Shown here: piece after piece, positions 7,404 through 14,080 of the stretch
Position numbering within the stretch: the stretch's first letter is position 1
Layout of the letters: the number at the start of each line of letters is the position of its first letter
From: an uncultured bacterium
GTDB lineage: Bacteria; Bacillota; Clostridia; TANB77; CAG-508
DNA length: 14,080 nucleotides
NCBI GenBank assembly: GCA_905215615.1
Contig: CAJMQM010000026.1
Span: 1-14,080, forward strand
Reading direction: 5' to 3'
Translations under genes and position numbers: made by a program
Notes under the pieces: generated by a model
Told to the model about the DNA's origin: nothing
The model's database searches: none
The model's input: only the letters and a program-made list of their open reading frames with translations

Positions 7404-8321
7404 TTATATCTTTTCTATTATTTCTAATACTTTATCTATAGTTTCCTTTGGAGTAGATGCACCTGCCATAATTCCAATTTTATTACAATTTTTAAACTTA
7501 CTTAATTCATTTTCTAGTTCTGTTTCATCCTCTACCATAATAGTGTTTTTACAATTTGCTAAAGATATTTGGTATAGTTTATTTGTATTAGAGCTTTTTC
7601 TTCCCCCAATAATAATCATGCCATCTACAGTTTTAGATAAATTTTCTGTTTCATCTTGTCTTAGTCTTGTAGCATCACATATTGTATTATTAACTACAAT
7701 ATCTATATAATCTTCTAATTCATTTGCTATTATATTTTCAAATTTTTTAAACTTTTCTAAATTAAAAGTAGTTTGTGCAATTAATGCTAATTTTTGGCTT
7801 GAAGTATTTGAATTGTTTTTTGATATATTCTTGTTTTCATTTAGCTTTGTTTTTATTTTTTCTAGTGCTTCTTTTAATTCTTCCTCATTTTCTATTACTA
7901 TGCTGTTTTCTCCACAAAAGCTTTTAGTCCCAATTACCTCTGGGTGCTTTCTCTCTCCAACTAATAAAATATAATCATCATTTTTTGCATGTTCTTCTGC
8001 AAAACAATGTATTTTTAAAACTTTAGGGCATGTTAAATCTTTTAAAGTAATATTTAGGCTTTCTGCTTGCTCATAAATTTCTTTTGCTATACCATGAGCA
8101 CGTACTATTACAGTTTTTCCATTTGGCTTTTCTATTTCTTCTAAATTATTAATTATCTTTACTCCTAGTTTCTCTAAATTTTTTAAAACTACTGGATTAT
8201 GTACTAAATCTCCTAAACAGTAAATTGTTCCATTTACTTTTTTAGCTTCTTCATATGTTTTATCTACTGCATTTCTTACACCGCCACAAAATCCTGCCAT
8301 TTTTCCAACTACTATTTCCAT
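7404..8321 (-). CDS. ispH: 4-hydroxy-3-methylbut-2-enyl diphosphate reductase
   Basis: IspH (LytB) carries out the last step of the MEP pathway, reducing HMBPP to IPP and DMAPP with an iron-sulfur cluster. The 305-residue protein shows the three cluster cysteines in their usual settings: C12 in GFCGGV, C98 in TCPKV and C215 in CDATR. Substrate-site residues are visible as H41 (HN), H76 (RAHG), H126 and E128 (KHPEV), the QTT at 183-185, SSNTNKL near 243 and GAST at 287-290. An Asn/Lys/Ser-rich stretch at about 161-176 looks like a low-complexity loop insertion. The ATG is preceded by AAAGGCGG. It lies 146 bases downstream of ispG, which makes its substrate. Confidence 0.97.
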   Translation of the reverse strand: MEIVVGKMAGFCGGVRNAVDKTYEEAKKVNGTIYCLGDLVHNPVVLKNLEKLGVKIINNLEEIEKPNGKTVIVRAHGIAKEIYEQAESLNITLKDLTCPKVLKIHCFAEEHAKNDDYILLVGERKHPEVIGTKSFCGENSIVIENEEELKEALEKIKTKLNENKNISKNNSNTSSQKLALIAQTTFNLEKFKKFENIIANELEDYIDIVVNNTICDATRLRQDETENLSKTVDGMIIIGGRKSSNTNKLYQISLANCKNTIMVEDETELENELSKFKNCNKIGIMAGASTPKETIDKVLEIIEKI

Positions 8322-8467
8322 ATTTAACCGCCTTTCTTAAGTAAGTCACAACATTTTTTGCTTATTAATATATTACATTTTATTAAATATTCTTATACTT
8401 GTTGTATCTAAACCGTAAAATAATCTTTGTTAAGTATTAAATATTATTCCGTTTATTATTTTTTACA

Positions 8468-9535
8468 TTACTTATCTTCTATCATATTAATTATCTCTTG
8501 TTTTAATACATTTACTATATCTTCCTGTTTTACTTTCTTTATGATTTTACCTTTCTTGAATAATAGCCCTTCTTCTACTCCACCTGCAATTCCTATATCT
8601 GCATGACTTGCTTCTCCAGGACCGTTTACTGCACAACCCATTACAGCTACTGTAATGTCTGCTTCAATTCCTTGTAGGAATTCTTCTACTTCTTTTGCCA
8701 TTGGAATTAAGTCTATTCTTGTTCTTCCACAAGTTGGGCAAGCAATTAATGTAGGAGATTTATGGTATAAATTACAATTCTTTAGTATTTCTTTTGCTAC
8801 TTTTATTTCTTTTACTGGATCATCACTTAAAGATACCCTTAATGTATCTCCTATGCCTTCTCTTAATAAAACTCCTAAACCAATGCTAGATTTTATTGTT
8901 CCACTAAATTCTGTTCCAGCCTCTGTAATACCAATATGCAATGGGTAATTAAATACTTTTGCAGCTTCTTCATATGCTTCTATGCACAAATCTAAATCAG
9001 ATGCTTTTAATGACAAACAAATATCATAAAAGTCTAATTTCTCTAATATATCTACATGCCTTTTCGCACTTTCTACCATTGCTTTTGCAGTTGGTTTTCC
9101 TCCATATTTTTCTAATAAGTCTTTTTCTAAAGAACCACCATTTACTCCAATTCGTATTGGAATATTTCTTTCTTTGCAGGCATCTACAACAGCTTTCACT
9201 TTTTCTTCGTTTCCTATGTTTCCAGGATTAATTCTAACTTTATCTACACCTGCTTTTATTGCTTCTAGTGCTATTTTATAATCAAAATGAATATCTGCAA
9301 CTATAGGAATATGTATTTTTTCTTTTATGCTTTTTATAGCTTTAGCATCTTCTAAATCCAAACATGCTACTCTAATAATTTCACATCCCGCTTCTTCTAG
9401 CTGTAAAATTTGTGTTACAGTAGATTCTACATCTTTTGTTTTAGTATTACACATAGACTGAATTACAACTTTATTCTGCCCACCTATTTGTACATTTCCT
9501 ACCATTATTTTTCTTGTTTCATTTCTTTTATACAT
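8468..9535 (-). CDS. ispG: 4-hydroxy-3-methylbut-2-enyl diphosphate synthase (flavodoxin/ferredoxin type)
   Basis: IspG (GcpE) converts methylerythritol cyclodiphosphate to HMBPP, the substrate of IspH, and carries a 4Fe-4S cluster. The 355-residue length is the short bacterial form without the extra middle domain. The N-terminal TIM-barrel part shows MVGNVQIGG, IQSMCNT and RINPGNIG (101-108). The C-terminal iron-sulfur part has C266 and C269 in ACPTCGR, C301 in VMGCAVNGPGE, and E308. The gene begins 28 bases after the NatB-like permease gene with a GAGGT site in between, so it may be read from the natA promoter. The common Bacillota neighbours dxr and rseP are absent from this window. Confidence 0.97.
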   Translation of the reverse strand: MYKRNETRKIMVGNVQIGGQNKVVIQSMCNTKTKDVESTVTQILQLEEAGCEIIRVACLDLEDAKAIKSIKEKIHIPIVADIHFDYKIALEAIKAGVDKVRINPGNIGNEEKVKAVVDACKERNIPIRIGVNGGSLEKDLLEKYGGKPTAKAMVESAKRHVDILEKLDFYDICLSLKASDLDLCIEAYEEAAKVFNYPLHIGITEAGTEFSGTIKSSIGLGVLLREGIGDTLRVSLSDDPVKEIKVAKEILKNCNLYHKSPTLIACPTCGRTRIDLIPMAKEVEEFLQGIEADITVAVMGCAVNGPGEASHADIGIAGGVEEGLLFKKGKIIKKVKQEDIVNVLKQEIINMIEDK

Positions 9536-9563
9536 TATTTTACCTCTTTATATATTATTTTAA

Positions 9564-10826
9564 CTAATCATTGCTATCATCTTTGCGTTTATACATATTT
9601 ATCATATCTTTTAAACTAACTCTGCTACCATAATTTAAAATAGCATTTGAATATATTTTTATAGATACACTGGCAACAATAATAATTGTTATTAATAAAA
9701 CAATTATTGATAATGCTATTTGACCTGGTGTAGCAACTCCCATCATAACTCTAAATGGCATACAAAATGGTGCTGAAAATGGGAATATTGATGCAAAAAT
9801 GTTTAAGTTGCTTGTTGGGTTCATCATAGTAAAATATGCTAAATAAAAACCTATAACTGCTATAATTGCAACTGGTCCATTTGCACTTTGTACGTCTTCT
9901 GGCTTACTAACAGTAGAACCTGTTAAAGCATATAACAATGCATATGTTGCATATCCTAATATAAAGTATACTACAGTTAATATTCCTAAAGCAGGTGTAA
10001 TTTGAGATAAATCTAATGCACTACTTAGAACTCCTTCTGGTAAGCACATATATGCACATATTAAAGCAACTGCAACAATTGCTATAACTTGTATTAAACC
10101 AACTATTCCTATACCAATTGTTTTTCCAAGTACAATTGTTCTTGGCGAAGTTGATGTAACTAATGTTTCCATTATTTTTGACGTTTTTTCTGTTGTTATT
10201 GAGTTTGATACTTGATATGCACAGAAATATATTGCATAAAATAGCACTAACGAAAGAAGCATTATAACTAACACATTTCCTTTAACTTCTTGTTCTTCTG
10301 CTTGTTGCAACTCAAAATTAATGTTTGGAGTTATACTTGCAAGTTGTTCTTGTGTTAAACCTAGTTTTGAAATTTGTAAACTCGTATATGCACTTGTTAG
10401 CACATTTGTAACTGTTTCTGGTACTTCATTGTCCATCATTGCCATATTATCTACTATATATTGAACATTTATTTTATTATTGTCTTTGCTAACAATTATT
10501 GCATCATCTACATCTTCATTAACAATTTTATTTTTTACTTCATCTATTGTTATATCTTCATTTGTTACTTCAAACTGAGTTCCTAAATTCATTTCATTTA
10601 AGCTTTCTAATGTTCCTTCAAATACATTTTCTGTATCTACTATTAATGTTTTTGATAGTGAAGATTCTCCATTTGAATCCTCATTTTCATTAAACATATT
10701 TAATATATTTGGTACATTAAATCCAACTATTATAATAATAAAAATAATTAAGTTAGATATAATAAATGTTTTCTTTTTTAACATATCTTTTATAGTATAT
10801 GATGCTACTGTCCATAAATCTTTCAT
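9564..10826 (-). CDS. ABC-2 type exporter permease, NatB-like
   Basis: A 420-residue membrane protein with one helix at about 20-38, an extracellular domain of about 145 residues (40-185), and then about five more helices to residue 390. The stretch TTEKTSKIMETLVTSTSPR (211-229) after the second helix is the hallmark of the NatB/ABC-2 permease family, whose members usually read EKTxKIMExLxxSxxP. NatAB was described as a sodium exporter; related systems export drugs or peptides, so the substrate is open. Its ATG overlaps the stop of the ATPase gene by four bases (ATGA), and AAGGTAGGTGA lies just upstream, so the two are translationally coupled. Confidence 0.9.
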   Translation of the reverse strand: MKDLWTVASYTIKDMLKKKTFIISNLIIFIIIIVGFNVPNILNMFNENEDSNGESSLSKTLIVDTENVFEGTLESLNEMNLGTQFEVTNEDITIDEVKNKIVNEDVDDAIIVSKDNNKINVQYIVDNMAMMDNEVPETVTNVLTSAYTSLQISKLGLTQEQLASITPNINFELQQAEEQEVKGNVLVIMLLSLVLFYAIYFCAYQVSNSITTEKTSKIMETLVTSTSPRTIVLGKTIGIGIVGLIQVIAIVAVALICAYMCLPEGVLSSALDLSQITPALGILTVVYFILGYATYALLYALTGSTVSKPEDVQSANGPVAIIAVIGFYLAYFTMMNPTSNLNIFASIFPFSAPFCMPFRVMMGVATPGQIALSIIVLLITIIIVASVSIKIYSNAILNYGSRVSLKDMINMYKRKDDSND

Positions 10827-11719
10827 TTTACTTCACCTACCTTTTCTATAAATATATCATTTAAGCTAGGTTTCATAATTTCAAATTTCTCCACTTTTAC
10901 TTTGTTTTCAATTAGTTTATTAATTAATTTATAGCCGTCATCTTCACCATCTATATTAATTATGTAATCATTATCTTTGCTATTGTATATTTTTAATCCT
11001 AATTCGCTTATATATTTATCTACATTTTCTGTTGTGCTTAAGCTAACTCTATTTGCACTGTATTGTTCCTTAATTTCTTTTAAATTTCCTTTAAGCACAG
11101 TTTTTCCCTTATCTAATATAAGTACGTCACTACAAAATTCTTCTATAGAGTGCATTTGATGACTAGACATTATAATATATTTTCCTTTTTTTATTAAATC
11201 TATAATAACATTTTTTAATAATTCTGTATTTACAGGGTCTAAACCGCTAAATGGCTCATCTAATACTATTAGCTCTGGGTCATGTATAATAGCAGTAATA
11301 AATTGTATTTTTTGTTGGTTTCCTTTAGATAGTTTTTCAGGAGTTACATTTATGTATTGTTCTACCTCCAACTTTTTTGCCCAGTATTTTAAAGACTCTT
11401 CTGCTTTATCTTTTTTCATACCTTTTAGTTCTGCAAAATACATCATTTGGTCATAAATTTTTGTTTTTGGGTATACCCCTCTTTCCTCTGGTAAATAGCC
11501 AAAATTAACATTTTTTCTTCTTACCTCTTTACCATTCCATGATATTTCGCCAGTATCTTTTTTTAATATTCCAAGTATCATCCTAATAGTTGTAGTTTTT
11601 CCTGCACCATTTGTACCTAAAAGTCCATAAACACTTGGTTTATCTATCTCAAAAGAAATATCATCTACGACTTTTTTTGTTCCATATGTTTTGTTAACAT
11701 GTTCTACTTTAAGTCCCAT
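10823..11719 (-). CDS. ABC transporter ATP-binding protein, NatA-like
   Basis: A 298-residue cytoplasmic ATPase that powers the NatB-like permease. Motifs: Walker A GTNGAGKTT (35-43), signature LSKGNQQK (130-137), Walker B LIVLDEP with E155, and switch H187. About 75 C-terminal residues follow, as in NatA-type ATPases. The start is set at ATG 11719, not the in-frame ATG 11737. AAAGGGG (11734-11728) sits eight bases before 11719 but inside the longer reading, and the predicted transcript start near 11745 would leave only about eight bases before 11737. It is first in the unit natA-natB-ispG. Confidence 0.92.
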   Translation of the reverse strand: MGLKVEHVNKTYGTKKVVDDISFEIDKPSVYGLLGTNGAGKTTTIRMILGILKKDTGEISWNGKEVRRKNVNFGYLPEERGVYPKTKIYDQMMYFAELKGMKKDKAEESLKYWAKKLEVEQYINVTPEKLSKGNQQKIQFITAIIHDPELIVLDEPFSGLDPVNTELLKNVIIDLIKKGKYIIMSSHQMHSIEEFCSDVLILDKGKTVLKGNLKEIKEQYSANRVSLSTTENVDKYISELGLKIYNSKDNDYIINIDGEDDGYKLINKLIENKVKVEKFEIMKPSLNDIFIEKVGEVK

Positions 11720-11751
11720 AAAATTTTCCCCTTTCATTTCATTTCGCTAAA

Positions 11752-11781
11752 ATTATATAATTTGCTTTTAATCTTTGTCAA
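11752..11781 (-). promoter_or_regulatory. Promoter of the natAB-ispG unit
   Basis: On the minus strand a perfect TTGACA (11781-11776) and a perfect TATAAT (11757-11752) are 18 bases apart. Just upstream, GTCAA-TATAT-TTGAC (11778-11792) overlaps the -35 box as an inverted repeat, and TGAC-CAA-GTCA (11788-11798) forms a second one. These may be regulator sites, but no regulator gene lies next to them. Confidence 0.7.
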
Positions 11782-11844
11782 TATATTTGACCAAGTCATA
11801 TAAAATAATTAGAAAATACTAAATCGTATTCTAGCATAATAATG

Positions 11845-12376
11845 TTACTCCCACTTTACTAATACATTTTCATTAATTAAACTTGCATCAAATCTATAAT
11901 GCCCTATAATTTCCATACTGTTATATTTAAAATAATCTTCTTCTCTATTTGGTTGTCCACCATTATGTATAATATAAGTTTGACCTTTTGAGTTTCTTTT
12001 ATCTGAAACTATTCCTATATGTTTTTCATTTCCAAATACCACTATGTCTCCTGGTTGCCACTCTTCAATTTTGTTAATATCTAAAGTTAATGAAATTCCG
12101 TATTTTTTGAAAAATATGTCTAAATTTCCTACTCGTCTAAAATCTATATTTTTGTCTCTTTGTTCTATGTAAATATAATCCTCTGGACTATTTTGTATAT
12201 CATTATCTACCATATCTCTTAGACAATAACCTGCATTTTTAAAAGCCCTCCAGACTACATCTGTGCAAACTCCAATATTATCTGGTGGATAGCCACCATA
12301 GAAGAAATAAATTTACCAATATAACTATTATAAGTATAACTATAATTATAGTTAAGACTTTTACTTTATTTTTCAT
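11845..12376 (-). pseudogene. DUF1287-family protein gene, broken by frameshift and apparent deletion
   Basis: The gene starts at ATG 12376 with GGAGG (12389-12385) eight bases upstream. It encodes MKNKVKV followed by a hydrophobic anchor (LTIIIVILIIVILVNLFLL), then stops at TAA 12280-12278. The DUF1287 domain lies in another frame, open from 12312 to 11845: YGGYPPDNIGVCTDVVWRAF, NIDFRRVGNLDIFF, EEWQPGDIVVFG, HIGIVSD, IIHNGGQPN, GHYRF. The Cys of GVCTDVV and the two His suggest a papain-like, NlpC/P60-type active site. Its frame has a TAA at 12315-12313 and no ATG before 12213, which lies past the conserved Cys. As I recall the family, dozens of residues separate the anchor from YGGYPP; here there are almost none, so a deletion with loss of frame near 12301-12315 is likely. 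Confidence 0.75.
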
Positions 12377-12442
12377 ATACTATTCCTCCATAATCTCATA
12401 GTATTATTGCTTACAGTTTTGACCCCAAATTTATAATATAGT

Positions 12443-13091
12443 TTAATTAGCAGAAATAAATCTTTTTACTATACTTACATATACAATTAGATATGAAATT
12501 GAAATTAAAAATCCTGCTAGGACATCGCTTGTATAATGTACTCCTAAATATATTCTACTAATTCCAATTCCAACAATTAATATTTCTAAAACTGTAATTA
12601 AACTCCATTTTAAATATTTATTTTTAACATATTTATATATTAGATAAATAAGGAAACCATAAAATGCCATACTTATCATAGAGTGCCCTGATGGGAAGCT
12701 ATAACCGTGTTTCATTAATAATTCTAAATTCTTCTGGTCTTGGTCTTTGTAATATTATTTTTAATAGTTGGTTAAGTATTGTTATTATTCCCAAATTAGC
12801 AATAATTGCTAGTCCTATTTTTTTATTTTTTATTACAACAAATAAGATAATAGATATTCCAATTAGACGTATTGCTCCTCCAAAGTTCGTTATAAATTTT
12901 GCTATTGGTGTTACAAAATCTGATATTAAGTAAGTAGATATAAATTTATAGCCTATTATATCTCCTCTCATTATTTCTTTATTAAATACATCTTCTGCAA
13001 GTAGTAAAAATCCTACTATACAAATAAATAAAATAATCCATTTTAAATTTTTTATAGTAAATTCCTTTATTTTTTCTATATGTTGCTTCAT
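12443..13091 (-). pseudogene. PAP2-superfamily membrane phosphatase gene, split by a one-base frameshift
   Basis: The first part (13091 to about 12708) begins at ATG 13091 after an AAAGGA site. It encodes helices and the first phosphatase motif, K111-x6-R118-P119 (LKIILQRPRP), and ends EEFRIINETRL. The second part, in the next frame, begins GYSFPSGHSM and holds motif 2 (PSGHS) and motif 3 (SRIYLGVHYTSD). Removing one base, C at minus-strand position 12707, joins them as RIINET-GYSFPSGHS. This matches the order expected for the family and gives a protein of about 215 residues, a normal length. Such enzymes remove phosphate from lipid phosphates, including undecaprenyl pyrophosphate in some members. 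Restart at ATG 12715 could make the second half alone, but motif 1 would be missing. Confidence 0.85.
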
Positions 13092-13139
13092 TTTTTTCCT
13101 TTCGTATTTCCCTTCTAATTGTTAATTTTTTACGTATAA

Positions 13140-13168
13140 ATACTATCATATTTTTATGCTTTTATCAA
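13140..13168 (-). promoter_or_regulatory. Putative promoter of the PAP2-like gene
   Basis: On the minus strand TTGATA (13168-13163) and TAGTAT (13145-13140) are 17 bases apart. Each differs from consensus by one base. The leader to the start codon would be about 40 bases. The broken DUF1287 gene follows 66 bases after the PAP2 gene and may share this transcript. Confidence 0.5.
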
Positions 13169-13252
13169 CTGATTAAATTAGGTAAAAAGAATTGGTTTAT
13201 CTGTTTTATTTTACAATTGCATGCACGTAGCAAACTATTGTTTTTGAATATA

Positions 13253-13281
13253 TTGACTTTTATACTAAACTATTATATAAT
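13253..13281 (+). promoter_or_regulatory. Putative promoter upstream of the toxin-antitoxin genes
   Basis: TTGACT (13253-13258) and a perfect TATAAT (13276-13281) are 17 bases apart. Transcription would start near 13288 and meet a hairpin with a T-run at 13311-13340 within about 25 bases. Confidence 0.55.
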
Positions 13282-13310
13282 TTGGAAGAAAGAGGAAAAT
13301 ACTTGCAAAT

Positions 13311-13340
13311 AAAAAATTACAAATATATAGTAATTTTTTT
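13311..13340 (+). terminator. Hairpin with T-run before the toxin-antitoxin genes (possible attenuator)
   Basis: AAAAAATTAC (13311-13320) pairs perfectly with GTAATTTTTT (13330-13339) around a nine-base loop, followed by one more T. The stem is AT-rich and therefore weak. It lies between two possible promoters. It could end short transcripts from the first, or be an operator. A 13-codon frame starting TTG 13303 and ending TAG 13342-13344 spans it; I cannot show that it is translated. Confidence 0.4.
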
Positions 13341-13349
13341 GTAGTATTG

Positions 13350-13358
13350 TGATATAAT
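13350..13358 (+). promoter_or_regulatory. Extended -10 promoter element for the antitoxin gene
   Basis: TGATATAAT is a perfect TATAAT (13353-13358) with TG one base before it. There is no convincing -35 box, which extended -10 promoters can do without. Transcription would start near 13365, almost at the ribosome binding site. Confidence 0.45.
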
Positions 13359-13387
13359 AAATATATGTAAAGGAGATGAAGTAGCTT

Positions 13388-13639
13388 ATTTCTATTCCAA
13401 AACAAGAATTATATAGAGTAATAGAAACTTTACCAGAAGAGCTTTCCAGTAAAGTTATTGATTATATAGAATATTTAAAATTTGTATCTATAACTAATAC
13501 CGCTCCAGATAATTTAATTGTAAAAAATGATAAAGATTTACTAGAAAAGTTAAAAGTTGGTATGGAAGATACAAATAACGGAAATGTGTGTTCTATTGAT
13601 GAAGCATTTGAAGAAGTTGAAGAAATTTTAGCAAATTAG
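13388..13639 (+). CDS. Antitoxin of a RelE/ParE-type pair, with ATT as apparent start
   Basis: The frame gives about 83 residues: ISIPKQELYRVIETLPEELS, then KVIDYIEYLKF, and an acidic C-terminal half ending EEVEEILAN. Size, a LPEEL...IEYLKF opening seen in clostridial antitoxins, and position just before a RelE/ParE-like gene support the antitoxin call. It would bind the toxin and probably the shared promoter. No ATG, GTG or TTG opens the frame. An extended ribosome binding site AAGGAGATGA (13370-13379) sits eight bases before ATT 13388, so that rare start codon is the best choice. The ATG at 13376 is in frame but followed after one codon by TAG (13382-13384). Either ATT is used, or this is a mutated start. 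Confidence 0.65.
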   Translation: MSIPKQELYRVIETLPEELSSKVIDYIEYLKFVSITNTAPDNLIVKNDKDLLEKLKVGMEDTNNGNVCSIDEAFEEVEEILAN

Positions 13640-13656
13640 ATTCGGAGGTTTTATTA

Positions 13657-13971
13657 TTGGAAAAGTATAAGATATATTTATCTATAGCAGCTAAAGTCGA
13701 TTATAAAAATATAATTAACTATATGAAGAACACATTACTTGAACCCAATATTGCTAAGAGATATGCTATACTAATAAAAAATGAAATAAAATCTTTAGAA
13801 TATTAACCGCAAAGATTTTCTGTTATAGACTACAATATAATTAAAGAATATCAATTTAGAAAGCTTGTTATAAATAATTATATTGTTTTTTATAGAATTA
13901 ATGAAAATAAAAAAGTAGTGAACGTAGAAAGAATATTTTATAGTGGTACAGACTGTTTAAATAAAATATAA
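13657..13971 (+). pseudogene. RelE/ParE-family toxin gene with an internal stop codon
   Basis: Translation from TTG 13657, eight bases after GGAGG (13644-13648), gives LEKYKIYLSIAAKVDYKNI and continues IAKRYAILIKNEIKSLEY to residue 49. TAA at 13804-13806 interrupts the frame, which then resumes PQRFSVIDYNIIKEYQFRKL, VINNYIVFYRINENKKVVNV and ERIFYSGTDCLNKI. Together this is a complete plasmid-stabilisation/RelE-like toxin of about 104 positions, with the expected SLEYxPQRF and VxNYIVFYRI blocks. These toxins are usually mRNA interferases or gyrase poisons. The cut removes the C-terminal half, including the conserved strand region, so no active toxin is expected. It follows the antitoxin gene by 17 bases, as in a normal pair. 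Confidence 0.82.
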
Positions 13972-14013
13972 ATATGTAAAATATTCACATGGCAGAAAAG
14001 TATTACCTAATGT

Positions 14014-14051
14014 AAAAATAGCAGAGTTTAAAATAACTCTGCTATTTTTTT
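14014..14051. terminator. Strong intrinsic terminator after the toxin-antitoxin genes
   Basis: A perfect 15-base stem pairs 14014-14028 with 14035-14049 around the six-base loop TAAAAT, and the T-run continues to 14051. The core GCAGAG/CTCTGC is GC-rich for this region. The A-run on the left arm lets it also serve transcription from the right. No gene can be recognised between it and the right edge. Confidence 0.9.
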
Positions 14052-14080
14052 CTTAGTTTTATTTATAGGTTATTTAAAAT

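Noticed and set aside
8322..8467. Search of the ispG-ispH gap for a promoter, riboswitch or terminator
   Set aside because: Only AT-rich sequence, the small dyad CTTAAGTAAG and the ispH ribosome binding site are visible; no paired -35/-10 boxes or strong stem stood out.
11810..11833. Imperfect hairpin TAGAAAATAC...GTATTCTA after the DUF1287 gene
   Set aside because: The stem has a two-base bulge and no proper T-run on the minus strand, so it is too weak to call a terminator.
12443..12715. The second half of the PAP2 gene as an independent small gene
   Set aside because: It lacks the first catalytic motif, which is in the preceding frame directly next to it, and removing one base restores a full-length family member.
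13376..13384. ATG-AAG-TAG ahead of the antitoxin read as a recoded stop codon
   Set aside because: The ATG overlaps the ribosome binding site AAGGAGATGA and is too close to it to be used; nothing else in the window suggests TAG is read as an amino acid.

Overview
The window comes from a very AT-rich Gram-positive bacterium, most likely a member of the Clostridia (Bacillota). This rests on the low GC content, strong AAGGAGG-type ribosome binding sites, near-consensus sigma-A promoters, T-tract terminators, the MEP isoprenoid genes ispG and ispH, and the style of the ABC exporters. I cannot name a genus.

Layout from left to right: (1) the first codons of metK run off the left edge on the minus strand, preceded in transcription order by a TVP38/DedA-like membrane protein gene. 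(2) A lone plus-strand Nudix hydrolase gene has its own promoter and meets the next operon at a shared hairpin terminator (1863-1935). (3) A minus-strand unit, tetR - ABC half-exporter (757 aa) - ABC half-exporter (612 aa), encodes an autoregulated heterodimeric exporter. Its consensus promoter carries a perfect palindrome in the spacer. The two NBDs have complementary non-canonical residues, so one ATP site should be degenerate. (4) Further upstream on the minus strand is a chain natA-like ATPase - natB-like permease - ispG - ispH - four-helix membrane protein. It places the two iron-sulfur enzymes that end the MEP pathway beside a NatAB-type exporter. (5) From about 11.8 kb to the right edge nearly every gene is damaged. 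A DUF1287 gene lacks the start of its domain and is out of frame with its signal/anchor segment. A PAP2 phosphatase gene is split by one extra base. A RelE/ParE-type toxin gene has an in-frame TAA, and its antitoxin has no ATG start. The section ends in a strong terminator.

The left 11.7 kb reads as ordinary, well-kept chromosomal sequence. I see no clear new biological system. The points most worth checking are the cluster of four lesions within about 1.5 kb (real decay or a poor-quality stretch of assembly), the operator embedded in the tetR promoter, and a small hairpin that separates a strong Shine-Dalgarno from the start codon of the 757-aa ABC subunit.
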